Of a stretch of 64,000 nt of DNA, positions 27,101 to 64,000 are shown piece by piece. Position 1 is the stretch's first letter. Each line of letters opens with the position of its first letter. Origin of the DNA: Gavia stellata (taxonomy: Eukaryota > Chordata > Aves > Gaviiformes > Gaviidae). The stretch lies in NCBI RefSeq assembly GCF_030936135.1, contig NC_082603.1, forward strand, positions 33,770,329 to 33,834,328. The letters are read 5' to 3'. The position numbers and the translations under genes were made by a program. The notes beneath the pieces were generated by a model. The model did no database searches and was not told where the DNA came from. It was given only the letters and a program-made list of their open reading frames with translations.

Positions 27101-30100
27101 TGTTTTACCAGGTCATTAATCAGTTGAAGGGTTCAGATGAATATCATAAATCTTGATACCAAAGTTCAAACCATTTATTATAGCATCTGTACCCTTAGAT
27201 AGATTTATTAAATTGGTAATCCCTTGTTAATAATATATAGTAAAGATTTAGCATTGTTATGAAGATGAGAAAACCATTTTTAAAAATCTCTGACACAAGG
27301 ACATTTCAATTATGTGTTTGCTGACATTAGAATGGTCGATCTATGATATTCTATCAAGAGAAGGGTGTTAGGATTACTGACATTTTATTGCTTTTTAGGA
27401 ACTAAGTAAATCATTTCTCTATCAAGGACCTCAAGCACTAAGGGTGCTGGCCCCAGCAGACTTTTATTTCCCATTCTTAACACACCCGATTCTGTAAATC
27501 TCAACCACAACAAATACTGCTAGCAAAAAGAAAAAAAAGAAAAGTCAATGTGAATTATTTCTGGTTTAAAATCTTACACTCTTTTGGATTATACAAGGGG
27601 CCAGCTGTTTCTAGTCATTATCTGAAATCCACAGGGAAGGTCTGCAAAGAGCACAGATCTGGTCAAGGACTTTCTTTCCCAAGAATATTGGAGAGCCTGA
27701 GGCTGCAAGATGGCTTCATCCTTTAAACCTCGTTAACATAAGTGGGAGTTTGGCTTTGGAAGTACAAAGGGTGTTTGCAGAGAGAACAGACATTTAAGTG
27801 CTACCTTTATCTTTCTTTTTAAACAGAGAATTTTGATATGAAGAAGAATGAACTAACAAGACAAGGATTTATGGATTTGAATCTCATGGAAGCCAATGAC
27901 CGTGAAGGGGATCCTAGTGATCTTTGGGTCACTTTATTGTCTCTGGGCTACAATAAAGCATTAGAAATGACTGAGGTATGAGAGCCATATAGCAAAAATA
28001 ACTGCTTCACATACAACTTGCTGCACATGTTTAACAGCCATACTCTTTCTGTCTATCATAAATTGATTTCAGGAGGTCAGTGATACAGTCTAAACTGTTC
28101 ATACAGGGTTTACGCTATGGCTTTCAGTCATTATGGTATCCTGTTTCTTAGGATAACACTGACATTGTTGAAAGAGGAAAGTTGCATTTTGCTTTAGAAG
28201 CCAGTATTTTGTGGGGTTGTAGAGGAAGGAATCTTGAGTTGTATCGTTGAAAGAATTCACGCACCTTGCTGTTGGGAAGTGATAAGAAGACAGTGATGGT
28301 AAACCGTGTCCTGTCAGCAAACCTACAAAACGCAGGACTTGCTCTGCTTAAAAAAGTCCCTTTCCTGGTCCAAGCCACAACAGAAGTGGATAAGAAGACA
28401 ACTTTTTTCCCACATGATTCAGAATTCATAATTTTCAGACATGGCTACTTCTGTTACTGTTGCCTTTCACAACAGTGTCTGAAAGTGTTCAACATAAAAT
28501 TTTAATTAAAGGGCCACTGGTGGCACACTGTTTACTTTACAGGATCAGGGATTATTTCTCTGATGTTTCTGTGTGCTTATAGGGTTTTTTTTTGTTTTTT
28601 TTTTTTTTCTTTTTTTCCCAGAAACAGTATCAGTGTTGGTGTTAATAGATCTCACTAAAGAAAGAGGGGATCTTCAATGAATAGAAAAGAAATTGTGGAA
28701 AAATTAAAGAAAACATTAAATATGCAGATAATTTCATCATTTAACTTTCATTCCCAAGAAAAGCTGATTTTCTTTTTAATTTTTATTTTTTAATCATAGT
28801 CTGATTATATTATTTCTTTAACTTTTGTTAAACTAAATCAGGTCAGTGTGGTCACCATATAAAAATATGTGTGTGTGAAACAAATATATACAGAACCAAA
28901 AATGCTTATTGTGATAGAGAGACTTCAGTTGTCTCTCAGTGAAAATACTGAGATCACGGTGAATGGGTTTTTAATGAGCAGCACTTTCTCCTTTTCCTGC
29001 GAGTATGGTTAGCAGAGCAACTACAAAACTGTCTTTCTGCATTTCAGACGTAAGAGGGAGCTATCCTCTAAGAAAGAAGGTTTTTGGGGAGGTTTTTATC
29101 AAGTTAGAAATTTCTTATAGGTATTTTGTGCCTTATACTAGCTGTGGTTTATGGCTATAGTCTTTGCTTTCCAAAGGGCAACATAGGTCTCTGAACGCTT
29201 TAGTAATTCATCTAAAAATGTATATCTGCTTAACTTGTGTCTATAGCTTAACCCTTTAATTCCTTGATTTAAGATGATTTAAGAGATTGATATTTCAGGA
29301 GCATTGAGCCTAACAAATTAAAGACAGAACTGAGAAATCCTAGTGGATTCCAACAGCCATTTGAAATAAACCGAGGTGCTATTACCAAGTCTAAGAAAAT
29401 GCGAACTCCTGGTTGTTACATGTACTAATCTTAGCCAAGATACTGTAAGAGCGGAGTGCTTAATGTAACACTGCAGATATTTTAAATCTGTATGAAGTGG
29501 CATAAACAGCAAGAGTGTGACAGGTAAAGGAGACAGGTTTATTTCAGATACTGAAATACATTCATACTTCATCTTAATTCCTGTATGTTTTGCTATCCAA
29601 GGAAGGGTTTGCTGTGTTAGAGCCGAATGCACCAAACTGCGCTTCGAGTGTGCTGTGACTGGCAAGAAAAACATTCATTTGTCCTGAGCTTTCATTTGGT
29701 TTAAAAGATTGCCACAGCTCTCAGGTTTTGAATATTTAATATTTAGTGGCATACTTGTATTTGGGTAATTCTACTTCACAGCATATATGAAAATACTTAG
29801 GAGCTGTGGATGAAAATCTAAGGCGGAAAAACTACAGATAAAGTGATGATAAAACTCATTTTCTCCATTGCAGGCATGCCCCTTTGTCATTGACATCTAT
29901 GCAGAAAAATGCAAACCCAGAATTAAAGCCATATATCTAGAGGCAGGGAGCTGGCAACTCAACAGGGCTATCTGCAAATCTGTTGTTAATAAAGGAGAGG
30001 CCAAAGTAATTGATGGCTGTGAAAACATAATCATCCATACCTACAAAGCGGGCAGGAGAATCACTTCCGTTATTGAAAATAAGGTATGGCATGAGAATTC

Positions 30101-33100
30101 TGTAAGGTACTTTGTGTTAATGTCTATTGTTCTTCTTCCCTCCTTGCATAATTTTTGAGAATTATGTTTTTTGATCTTTCTGATATCAAGTTTCTGTATC
30201 TAATTGATTTAAAAAAAAAAGTGCCTGATGCAAAGCTCTTTTTGACGTATGACTCGGACTTCAAAAGAGTCTGGATCAGTGTTCTTGGAAGGGACAGCTT
30301 ATTATAATGAGACAAGCAGTTTTAAGTATCAAATAGAATCTGAATATTTGTGTTCGCATTCCAATTTTTCAATATTTTGGTAATTATGGGAGACATGTTT
30401 ATAATACCAGAAAACAAATACTAAGAACAGGAAATACAGTTACAGAAAGAGCAAAGACTACAGCATTTACACTTTTTAGTATTTTCAGTGCGTATAAGAA
30501 AGAAAAAGAGCAGTGATTTGCATTGATTGCGTTTTAGAGGCATATTATGGATGAATTGTTAACTGGCTAGCAGGTCTACTTTATTACTAATCCAAGTTAA
30601 CAATTGTAAATCCAAGCAAAAGCGGTTGCTGAGAAGGAGAGATTTTAAACCTTTTTGCATAGATCCTAATGAATGTGCTGTTCATTCTCAGTTTCATTTA
30701 TATTGGGAACTGTGAGTAAATAAATACAGTGCAGTAAGATGCTAAACTTCAGATGCTTTAAATCTTGAAAGATCACAGCAAGAACTATATTTTTAAATGG
30801 ACAAACATGCAAAAGGGGGTGGGTTGGTGGACTAATATTAGGACTGAATGCTGAGGCTCCTTGGAACTACAGGTTTAGATCTGCACTTTGACCTTCAGGG
30901 TAGATATGCTGGAGTTATTTATATGTTCGGGGGCATGTCAGAGAAGGAGATGAGGTCTGTACTGAGGCAACTGGATGCTGTCTGATTAAAATCACTGACC
31001 ACTGCTACGTATACCATTTAGGTTTCATAAATAACTCTGTTCTGCGTTGAAGCAAATAGTTGCACTTCCCCAAAATCTCATTAGGATTTGTAGGCTGGAG
31101 GCTTTTTTGTATTGTAAATGTCTGGAAAGAAATAATAAAAGGCAGTTTTATGCATCTGTTCTTCTAAGCTTCCCACAGTGCAGGCAGTCTAATTATATCT
31201 TTAGTTATTGTACTGATGATTTCAATGGAAATAATTGTTTCTTTGTTATTTCTGTAATTAAATTAAGGAAATCTGCTAGTTCCTGAGGGATTCCATTTTA
31301 GTGTTGCATATGTATTTAATCAGTGGGTAGAGAAAGGTGTCTGTCTTCTAACCCTCCCTAGTCAGGATGTGAGCTGGGGAGATTAAAAGACCTTGCATAC
31401 AGAGCCTCAGATTTCTCAGGGAGTAAGCAGTACCAAGTCTGCCCATTCATATGCCAAAATAAATAGTTAACGAGGCATTTCCTATCATCCAAAGCACAAA
31501 CTTACTATAATATACCCTCTGTGCTAGGTGAGTATCTGTGACCTTGTTCCTGTTGCCATAAGCATCTTCCTGTAGCGATAATTCTTTTGTTTGCCTTTAT
31601 CTCACTGCTGTGTAGAAATAAGGACTTCACCAAAGTGATACCAGAGCAGCTAGATCAAAGTAATAAGCAGCTTAACACTAGATTGTGTTTACATTTCTGC
31701 ACCGATACCATATTTCAAGAATTACTGTATTTGCACTCTGCTGTCCACAAACCGTTTGTTCTGTGAGCACCAGAGATAGCTCTTTTTTTTCGGTCTTAGG
31801 TCAGTCCTTACCAGTCTAATAGCAGCTTCTTTGCTGCGTAAGGCTGATTGTGGAAAGTAACTGTGTTTCTATTCCATTTCTCAATACAGAGAGATTGTTG
31901 GATAGCATTGTCTAAGAAGCAAACATTTCCCAGAGTCTCTGTCAAAGTGAGATTTATCTGGAGACAACTGAATAGTGGGGTATAGTAGCATGTCCTTAGG
32001 TCTTGTGTCTGAGTTTTGCCTGGGATAAACTGGTCTTATATATTGGATCCTTCTTGCATAGCTTTAGCAAGAGCATCTGTTCTTTAAGTGATTATACCTA
32101 TATTAATTTAGTCAAATATTTTTTTAAAATCTCTATTAACGAAGTCTTCAGAAACGGCCTGTAGGGGATGGTGCAAATAAAATTCAGGCAAGCATCCGGT
32201 GACACGAGATCACTGTCCTCGCCTCTAGTGTTTTGCAGTTCAAGGACTACTTGAGACAGAAATATTCTTTGTACTTCAAATGCCTTCATGAATTTTTCTG
32301 GTGTGAATTTGTCCAGTCACCTTTTGAAACGATGTAAACTGTTAGAATCTGTAACATTCTGTGGCAAATTGTTTTCTCATTCAATGATGTTTCCAAGTTG
32401 TGTCTTCGTAAGTGCTTAAGTTATTTCAGCAAGTCTTAAATGACTCTTGACAACGGATCTGGGCTCTGATGATGCTAAGGTACATTTGAAATTATTACTC
32501 TTCAAACAGAATAGACATCAGCATCCTTAAAGCATTTCTATCCTATAAAATAGCAAAGTCAGAGGAAGTAAGAGGAATGTGTAGTTACATAAAGAGCAGC
32601 CGGTTAACCGTTAAGACTAACGGGTTCCTTCATGGTTTTTTCACTTGCAGTCTGAAAACAAAGTGATCATTCATGTCAACAATGAGCAGAGTAAGAACTG
32701 CCAAAGTAACAGGGGACTTACTGTTTTTGCTGTGGAAGTGGCACCAAAATCCATGATGGTAAGATTTTTATTGTTTAGCCAACTTAAAATCTAAGCAAAA
32801 AGAAAAAAACATGTGACATCTTTACAGTTTTCTTTTGCCATGATAATGAGCATGTGGATAGTGGCATCTTCATCACCAGTACAGGTCAGGTATAGTTCTT
32901 GATACTTCAAAGCTGAACATGCACTTGATGTATCCATGTTTCCCTGTGCAGATTGCTATAAAAGTTCATAGCTGTTCAGTTTTTCAGATGTGTGCCTGTT
33001 TCAGTTGTCCATTCAATACATGTAACATTTACTAATATTGTTTACTATTCTTTTTCTAAGGCTATATTTTCTTTTTTTTTTAGTTAGCAAATTTTAATCA

Positions 33101-33920
33101 GATATATCGATGTCTGTGAGAAAGAGACCAAGCAGGTGCTACTCAGAAACAAAACCACATGTATTGCACTCCTTACGCACAGTGTGATTTGCAGATGGCT
33201 AATTTTTGTTAAACTCGGCTTATGGACCATGTTTAGCCACAAAGCAATGTGATCGGCTGATCCCTATTCCAGAGCTGGGCAGGCTTAAATGAAAATTCTA
33301 AATGCGGGCTCTAAGGGACAGAATGAGATTGAAAATGCATTCCAAATGCAGATGATATTTTTCTTCATTCTTTTATGAAGAAAATCTAGATTTTATTATT
33401 CTAAAAGTATGGTGTCTTTCTTTAAAAGAGGAGGCATCTGAACTATTTCATATTTCACAGCTCTCCAGTGTGGATGCATTCAAACCCTTTGTAAACAGAT
33501 ACATTCCCATGACGCAGGCAGGGTTGGGGCCTATTCTGATATTGCTGCTGACACGTTAGATATCTATAGCCTGATACTGTAAGGGGGTTTATTAATCTTA
33601 ATTTTGGCTTCATTCAGTATAAACTGTAGGGTCAGTGCCCCTTACAGATATTTTGTTGTCATGCAATTAAATTCAATAGTAAGTTTTGAATACCAGCTGT
33701 CATTATAGATGAAGAATATTTGTCATTTAACGTTAGCGATGTAAGTACTGAAACAGTTCATTTTGCTTACGTATCACTTCAGGTAACGTACGCACAGTTC
33801 TCCAATAAACAACTATTTCACCTCTGTTTTCTCTCTTGTATACAGGTTTCTCAGCATGTGATGGCGCTGAACGAGCAGGAAGAATGGCTTTATAATTGTG
33901 TGCATTCCCTCGTACGTTAA
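5992..33920 (+). CDS. EFCAB7: EFCAB7, EF-hand calcium-binding domain protein 7 (whole coding span, 13 exons)
   Basis: Joined exons 5992-6178, 10309-10520, 13030-13116, 13965-14160, 15244-15368, 21929-22070, 24119-24228, 25223-25380, 25579-25712, 27827-27975, 29874-30083, 32651-32758 and 33846-33920 give 1893 nt, or 630 residues plus stop; the human protein is about 629. All junctions keep frame. Visible EF-hand loops are residues 115-126 (D-T-D-N-T-G, Glu at position 12), 151-162 (starts D-F-N but ends in Lys, so degenerate) and 417-428 (D-L-D-G-N-G, Glu at position 12). A serine/proline-rich linker follows the first pair. No signal peptide or membrane segment is present. From the literature, EFCAB7 with IQCE anchors the EVC-EVC2 complex in the EvC zone of the primary cilium and promotes Hedgehog signalling. 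The start ATG has A at -3 and G at +4 and matches the conserved MASSP N-terminus. Confidence 0.95.
6179..10308 (+). other. EFCAB7: EFCAB7 intron after coding exon 1
   Basis: About 4.1 kb of AT-rich intronic DNA ending in the acceptor TTTATTGTTCAG. It holds only short chance frames and a T-run near 7939-7950. No gene or identifiable repeat was seen. Confidence 0.6.
10309..10520 (+). CDS. EFCAB7: EFCAB7 coding exon 2 (residues 63-133), first EF-hand
   Basis: The acceptor is TTGTTCAG|TA and the donor is ATG|GTAAGT. It encodes [11 protein letters not shown] and the first canonical calcium loop, residues 115-126, with Asp at positions 1 and 3, Thr at 5, Gly at 6 and Glu at 12. It ends in phase 0. 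Confidence 0.95.
10552..10604. repeat. Small 18-bp-period palindromic array
   Basis: Four copies of TTTAAACAT start at 10552, 10570, 10588 and 10596. The first three are spaced exactly 18 bases apart. Positions 10562-10583 form a perfect 22-bp palindrome (arm AATAGATGTTT) and 10585-10596 a perfect 12-bp palindrome (ATGTTTAAACAT). The array lies 31 bases past the donor of EFCAB7 coding exon 2. Confidence 0.85.
13030..13116 (+). CDS. EFCAB7: EFCAB7 coding exon 3 (residues 134-162), second EF-hand
   Basis: The acceptor is TTATTGCAG|AG and the donor is AACAAG|GTATGG; the exon is phase 0 at both ends. It encodes [10 protein letters not shown] and a loop of [12 protein letters not shown]. Position 12 is Lys instead of Glu, so calcium binding here is doubtful. 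Confidence 0.93.
13965..14160 (+). CDS. EFCAB7: EFCAB7 coding exon 4 (residues 163-227)
   Basis: The acceptor is CTTTATCTAAAG|TT and the donor is AAAAG|GTATTT; the exon ends in phase 1. It encodes [15 protein letters not shown] followed by a charged helix and a Ser/Pro-rich linker ([10 protein letters not shown]). Confidence 0.92.
15244..15368 (+). CDS. EFCAB7: EFCAB7 coding exon 5 (residues 228-269)
   Basis: The acceptor is TGTTCATAG|GT and the donor is ATGAAG|GTATCA; the exon ends in phase 0. It encodes a Ser/Thr-rich low-complexity linker ending in KLIEPDTMK, which matches the conserved 'KLIEP' of the family. Confidence 0.92.
15369..21928 (+). other. EFCAB7: EFCAB7 largest intron (6.6 kb)
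   Basis: AT-rich intron with one clear insertion, the CR1 copy at 17932-18763. A 107-codon minus-strand frame at 17120-17443 shows no protein features. The intron ends in the strong acceptor TTTGATTTTCAG. Nothing else was recognised. Confidence 0.6.
17932..18763 (+). mobile_element. CR1 LINE, 5'-truncated, 3' end intact
   Basis: The sequence encodes the C-terminal end of the CR1 reverse transcriptase ORF2: [13 protein letters not shown], then [19 protein letters not shown], then [15 protein letters not shown]. It continues through the CR1 3' untranslated segment to an ATTCTATG-type terminal repeat (GATTCGATGATTCTATG). Relative to the copy at 37118 it carries a 13-14 nt insertion near 18382-18396 that looks like an imperfect duplication of CAGTCTGGA. 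It is sense-oriented within EFCAB7 and cannot mobilise itself because most of ORF2 is missing. Confidence 0.93.
21929..22070 (+). CDS. EFCAB7: EFCAB7 coding exon 6 (residues 270-316)
   Basis: The acceptor is GATTTTCAG|GA and the donor is GAAG|GTAAGT; the exon ends in phase 1. It encodes [19 protein letters not shown] and a beta-rich stretch ([11 protein letters not shown]), the start of the central non-EF-hand domain. Confidence 0.94.
23133..23164. repeat. Poly(A) tract in EFCAB7 intron
   Basis: Nineteen A residues, then TT, then eleven A residues. No recognisable retroelement body lies immediately 5' of it, so this is treated as simple sequence. Confidence 0.8.
24119..24228 (+). CDS. EFCAB7: EFCAB7 coding exon 7 (residues 317-353)
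   Basis: The acceptor is TTTTTCTTTTAG|GA. The donor is AAAGAG|GTTCAA, a poor consensus match chosen because it keeps frame with the next conserved residues. It encodes [18 protein letters not shown], matching the family. It ends in phase 0. Confidence 0.88.
25223..25380 (+). CDS. EFCAB7: EFCAB7 coding exon 8 (residues 354-405)
   Basis: The acceptor is TTTAAGAGTAG|AT and the donor is TTCCG|GTGAGT. It encodes [17 protein letters not shown] then TTGCRLKK, closely matching the human protein. It ends in phase 2. Confidence 0.92.
25579..25712 (+). CDS. EFCAB7: EFCAB7 coding exon 9 (residues 406-450), third EF-hand
   Basis: The acceptor is CATCTTTTAG|AG and the donor is TAAGG|GTAAGT. It encodes the best-preserved EF-hand, loop residues 417-428 [12 protein letters not shown], with canonical ligands at 1, 3, 5 and 12. 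It ends in phase 1. Confidence 0.95.
27045..27064. repeat. (GT)n microsatellite
   Basis: A run of G then about seven GT repeats within an EFCAB7 intron. It is short simple sequence. Confidence 0.85.
27827..27975 (+). CDS. EFCAB7: EFCAB7 coding exon 10 (residues 451-500)
   Basis: The acceptor is CTTTTTAAACAG|AG and the donor is CTGAG|GTATGA. It encodes [20 protein letters not shown], a degenerate EF-hand-like helix with no full loop. It ends in phase 0. Confidence 0.94.
27976..29873 (+). other. EFCAB7: EFCAB7 intron with T-rich tract
   Basis: AT-rich intron. Positions 28584-28618 form a T-rich tract followed by CCCAG at 28618-28622, which resembles a splice acceptor but has no protein-like exon after it. 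A 118-codon minus-strand frame at 29318-29674 lacks protein character. No gene was seen. Confidence 0.55.
29874..30083 (+). CDS. EFCAB7: EFCAB7 coding exon 11 (residues 501-570)
   Basis: The acceptor is TTCTCCATTGCAG|GC and the donor is AATAAG|GTATGG; the exon is phase 0 at both ends. It encodes [15 protein letters not shown] through TSVIENK, the strongly conserved C-terminal domain. Confidence 0.95.
30084..32650 (+). other. EFCAB7: EFCAB7 intron with an old CR1-like scrap
   Basis: 2.6 kb of AT-rich intron. The only possible repeat is an eroded CR1-like segment near 32285-32425. Nothing else was recognised. Confidence 0.5.
32285..32425 (-). mobile_element. Possible ancient CR1-like 3' fragment
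   Basis: The segment around TCTGTAACATTCTGTGGCAA resembles, on the minus strand, the conserved near-3' part of old CR1/L3 LINEs. Divergence is high, so the call rests on pattern memory only. Confidence 0.35.
32651..32758 (+). CDS. EFCAB7: EFCAB7 coding exon 12 (residues 571-606)
   Basis: The acceptor is TTCACTTGCAG|TC and the donor is ATGATG|GTAAGA; the exon is phase 0 at both ends. It encodes [17 protein letters not shown] then [15 protein letters not shown]. Confidence 0.95.
33846..33920 (+). CDS. EFCAB7: EFCAB7 terminal coding exon 13 (residues 607-630)
   Basis: The acceptor is CTTGTATACAG|GT. It encodes [18 protein letters not shown] and ends with TAA at 33918-33920. Length and C-terminus match the family. 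Confidence 0.95.
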   Translation, partial: VSQHVMALNEQEEWLYNCVHSLVR

Positions 33921-34645
33921 GCGTTCCAGTTAGAGAGCCGCTTCTTGGTAGCATTCAGACTAAACCAGGGTATTTTTTTTTTTTTGGCAGCTTCTAGGAA
34001 TTTCTAGTCTTGTCCATCTCAAAAAGCTGGCACACATTTATACTTGGCAGAGTTTGATTTGTTAAAGCCAATGAATCACATACGTAGTTACTTATTTCTA
34101 GTATCACACTGCTGCTAATGGCTTTTAAGAAATGTTTATAGTGATAGCTTAGGGATGGGATAACTAAGTATGTAAAATCTTTTGACAGAATAGAGTATTT
34201 GTATACTGTCTAACAAAATACATTGGCATGAAAACACTGAGACACAATAAAAATTAGTACTGTTCAGTAATATATCTGGCAGTTGTAATATAATTGTGTT
34301 TTATAAAGGCTAGTTTCCCTAAATACGCTCTTATTTTCTATAACATGTACTGTAGTTCCATCACATGCTGGAATTGTTTCACTGAGGAGAAACTTGCTTT
34401 GTTAAATTGGTCTTATGGGTTCCTAATTAGACACTCTCGTGGCTTTGACATGAAAAGTATAAAGGGGTGGGGTTCATGATTTTATTTTGCCACCTGATAA
34501 AGGATCTGGTACTTTCTCTTTTTTTAAAAATTTTATTTGCTTTTTTTCTCATTTGATAACAATACTCATATTACACTTGTTCTGAATAATTACTGACTGG
34601 TTTTATACTCTTCTATATAAAATAAAGTCTGCCTTTTCATATGTG
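33921..34645 (+). terminator. EFCAB7: EFCAB7 3' UTR with two poly(A) signals
   Basis: AATAAA occurs at 34246-34251 and again at 34621-34626. The second is followed by a T/GT-rich stretch and is the likelier distal end. Which site is used cannot be told from sequence. A T-run lies near 33972-33984. Confidence 0.6.
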
Positions 34646-34649
34646 ATAA

Positions 34650-36060
34650 GGAAATAACATTATTTGAGGAAAATGAAGGTTTTGGTTTAGGCTCTTGACT
34701 GTTAACAGCAATTCATTATTTCCAGGGTAGCTGAAAGAAGGAGACTAAAGTCCACCAAGTTTAAGCTGCAATAGCAATGAAAACCAGCTTTGAGGTACTA
34801 AAAATATTCAGCCTATTATGTTTTTCTGGTTCCTCTAAACGTCTGTTAATGTGGAAAAAAAAGATGACCCTGATCCCTGGATGCTTAAAAAGTGTCTGAG
34901 TTTAAAATAGACATTAAATGTATGTGGTCTCATCTGCAAGGGCAGCAAGTAGTCTTGAAAAGCTATATTTATCTGCCAGCAACTCCTGCGCTCTGCTGTT
35001 AACTCTGCTGTAATCGTACCCTGGGCAAGTAAATGTCAGTTACAAAACGAGAGCTCTGCGAGAGGCCGACTGTGATTTACGCACCTCAGCAACTGGTGCT
35101 CAGGCAGGTTTACTGGTGATCTCTTAGTTTTCCATTTGTTTTTCTTAGCAGGTACAGCAGATATCTTTTTCAGAATTGGCTAAAAGAAGTAGAAGTTGTA
35201 GGAAGAAGCCCCACAAATGTTTGGTAATTTCTAGCAAACAACTGAGCTGTGTAAACGCTGCCTCAGGCAAGGTGTGGATACATCAGAAGTTCCTAGCTGC
35301 ATCTCTGAGAAGGAGCTGGGAAAAAATGAGACGCTCTACGTGTACAGGAGACAGTACAAAGCAAGCACTCCATTATTTGCATTTCTTTTGTTTGTAAAAT
35401 CAGTCTTGTAAGATGTGGCAGGAATCCATATGGTACTCCTGCATTTTAGGAAAGCAATGGTTAAAACTGAAAGGAGTACTTAGCTGAGAAATCATTGCAC
35501 GTGAAAAGACCTGGTTTTGCTGTGGGTAGGGTCTAGTTAAACATGACACAGCAATACACCATGGAACCTTTTTTCTTCTCTGATCCTCTTGCTGCTAGGA
35601 AGAGTTTCATCATCTAACTTTTCAGGTGGGAACACTGACTAACTCTCCATGGTAGGTTCCACCTTTCCTGCCCTGGAGGAGATGAGAATAGAGATTTTGG
35701 TTGTTTCTGGAGCGTCTTTTCCAGTTTGCTCTAAGTCCATGTACCACCAAGGCAGAAAAACATGCTAGCTTCTCTTTTTAAGCCTCAACACAGATGTCGG
35801 CCGCTAGCTTCTTTTCTTCAATGGGGGACAGTTGGGAGAAAAAGTGGTTGTAACAGCTGTAATCTGAATTTCTGGGATGTTATCTTTTGAGAACTCGCGC
35901 TATAATAACAAAACGCAGCCGTTTCATGGCTTTGCTAACACCGGCCTTCCCAGACCGCCCTTCTGGGGGACTTGTGTGGGTCTCCTGCTTGCCCCGGGGG
36001 GCTGTGGTGACATGCTGCTGGGGGCCGTGCAGAGTGCCGGGCCACGCCAGGCCAGCACCT
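34650..36060. other. Intergenic interval between EFCAB7 and PGM1
   Basis: About 1.4 kb without a supported gene. A 73-codon plus-strand frame at 35176-35397 looks like chance. The right end merges into the PGM1 CpG island. Confidence 0.6.
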
Positions 36061-36117
36061 CCATCTTCCTCTCCCCACGCAGTGCCCGGCAGCGCGGCAT
36101 CGGCGTCGAAGCGACTC

Positions 36118-36182
36118 ATCATCCAATCGTTTAGGTTGGAAAAGACCTGTAAGATCAAGTCCAACCGTGAACCTCCTCCGAC
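36118..36182 (-). mobile_element. CR1 3' tail fragment inside the PGM1 promoter island
   Basis: The segment AATCGTTTAGGTTGGAAAAG and the following AAGTCCAACCGTGAACC are the reverse complement of the last ~60 bases of CR1. They match the 3' end of the copy at 17932-18763 nearly base for base. It is a solo tail, severely 5'-truncated, about 235 bases before the PGM1 start codon. Confidence 0.85.
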
Positions 36183-36329
36183 AGCTCCTGGCGCAGAGAT
36201 CCGCGGCTCGGCAGGAAGGCTGTCCTCGTCCTCGTCGCCTCGCCTCCTCCTCACCGCCGGTACGGGGCAGGGCAGAGCGAGCGGGACGGACCCCCCCGCC
36301 CCGTCTCCCGGGGCTGGCGGCGCCTTTAA

Positions 36330-63728
<27,399 letters not shown>

Positions 63729-63890
63729 AGGCTTGGTCGGACACCGTGCTGGAGCGCACACCGAGCGAAGGAAGACAGCCTTTTATTGTCAAATCTGTCA
63801 CTAAAAGAGGAATATTAATTTTATCTCTGTATTTAAGAACACTGTTGAACTGCTAAGGATAGACAATAAAACCCAGCCCCTGTCAACACT
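63729..63890 (+). terminator. PGM1: PGM1 short 3' UTR and poly(A) signal
   Basis: AATAAA at 63865-63870 is followed about 22 bases later by a GTGTGCGC / TTGCTGTGCTG GU-rich stretch, the expected cleavage context. The 3' UTR would be only about 160 bases. A longer UTR using a site beyond the window cannot be excluded. Confidence 0.75.
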
Positions 63891-64000
63891 TCGTGTGCGC
63901 ATTGCTGTGCTGCTTTTCTGCGTCACACAGCACTGCTGGCAATTTGTGTATGGTGCTCATTAGCACAGCCTTTTGGTTTAGCATATGTACTTTTTTTTTT
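63891..64000. other. Downstream flank
   Basis: About 110 bases after the PGM1 poly(A) site, ending in a T-run at the window edge. Nothing is recognised. Confidence 0.5.

Noticed and set aside
28584-28622. Strong pyrimidine tract followed by CAG
   Set aside because: It resembles a splice acceptor but no protein-like or EFCAB7-like exon follows. EFCAB7 is complete without it.
29318-29674. 118-codon minus-strand frame in an EFCAB7 intron
   Set aside because: The product is hydrophobic and random-looking, without motifs or splice context, and the length is within chance for a window this size.
35176-35397. 73-codon basic frame between EFCAB7 and PGM1
   Set aside because: It is short, has no homology I can recognise, no clear promoter or poly(A) context, and is consistent with chance.

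Overview
The window is vertebrate nuclear DNA, almost certainly from a bird. The evidence is large AT-rich introns with GT-AG splice sites, sharply bounded CpG islands, and 5'-truncated CR1 LINEs as the only recognisable interspersed repeats. Two adjacent protein-coding genes on the plus strand can be read exon by exon: EFCAB7 (630 codons, 13 coding exons, 5992-33920) and PGM1 (562 codons from the upstream first exon, 566 from an alternative first exon, 36417-63728). Both have intact frames and consistent splice phases. This order matches the human 1p31.3 arrangement ITGB3BP(-) / EFCAB7(+) / PGM1(+).

Layout. 1-2820 is AT-rich sequence with no supported gene, presumably on the side of a divergent minus-strand neighbour (ITGB3BP by synteny). 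2830-3535 is a CpG island that is probably the shared bidirectional promoter. 3540-33920 is EFCAB7 with a non-coding first exon inferred; one intron holds an 0.8-kb CR1 copy. 33921-34645 is its 3' UTR. About 1.4 kb of intergenic DNA leads to the second CpG island (36060-36860), which carries PGM1 first exon 1A. The 11.7-kb interval to alternative first exon 1B (48396-48653) contains three or four CR1 copies and an unexplained 216-codon minus-strand reading frame. Exons 2-11 shared by both PGM1 isoforms follow from 52168 to 63728, with a poly(A) signal at 63865.

Function. EFCAB7 is an EF-hand scaffold of the EvC zone of the primary cilium, acting in Hedgehog signalling. PGM1 is cytosolic phosphoglucomutase (glucose-1-phosphate <-> glucose-6-phosphate). 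They are unrelated neighbours, each with its own CpG promoter. All PGM1 catalytic landmarks are present at the residue numbers known from the human/rabbit enzyme: Ser117, Asp288/290/292, Glu376/Ser378 and the 503-515 phosphate loop.

The most notable unexplained signals are two nested reading frames: the minus-strand frame at 39680-40330 inside PGM1 intron 1, and a basic, serine-rich plus-strand frame at 60370-60708 in a late PGM1 intron whose stop codon lies inside an AATAAA. Neither could be assigned to a family by eye. Other observations concern weak splice donors, a CR1 tail fused into the PGM1 promoter, two CR1 sub-lineages, and a small 18-bp-period palindromic array just downstream of an EFCAB7 exon.
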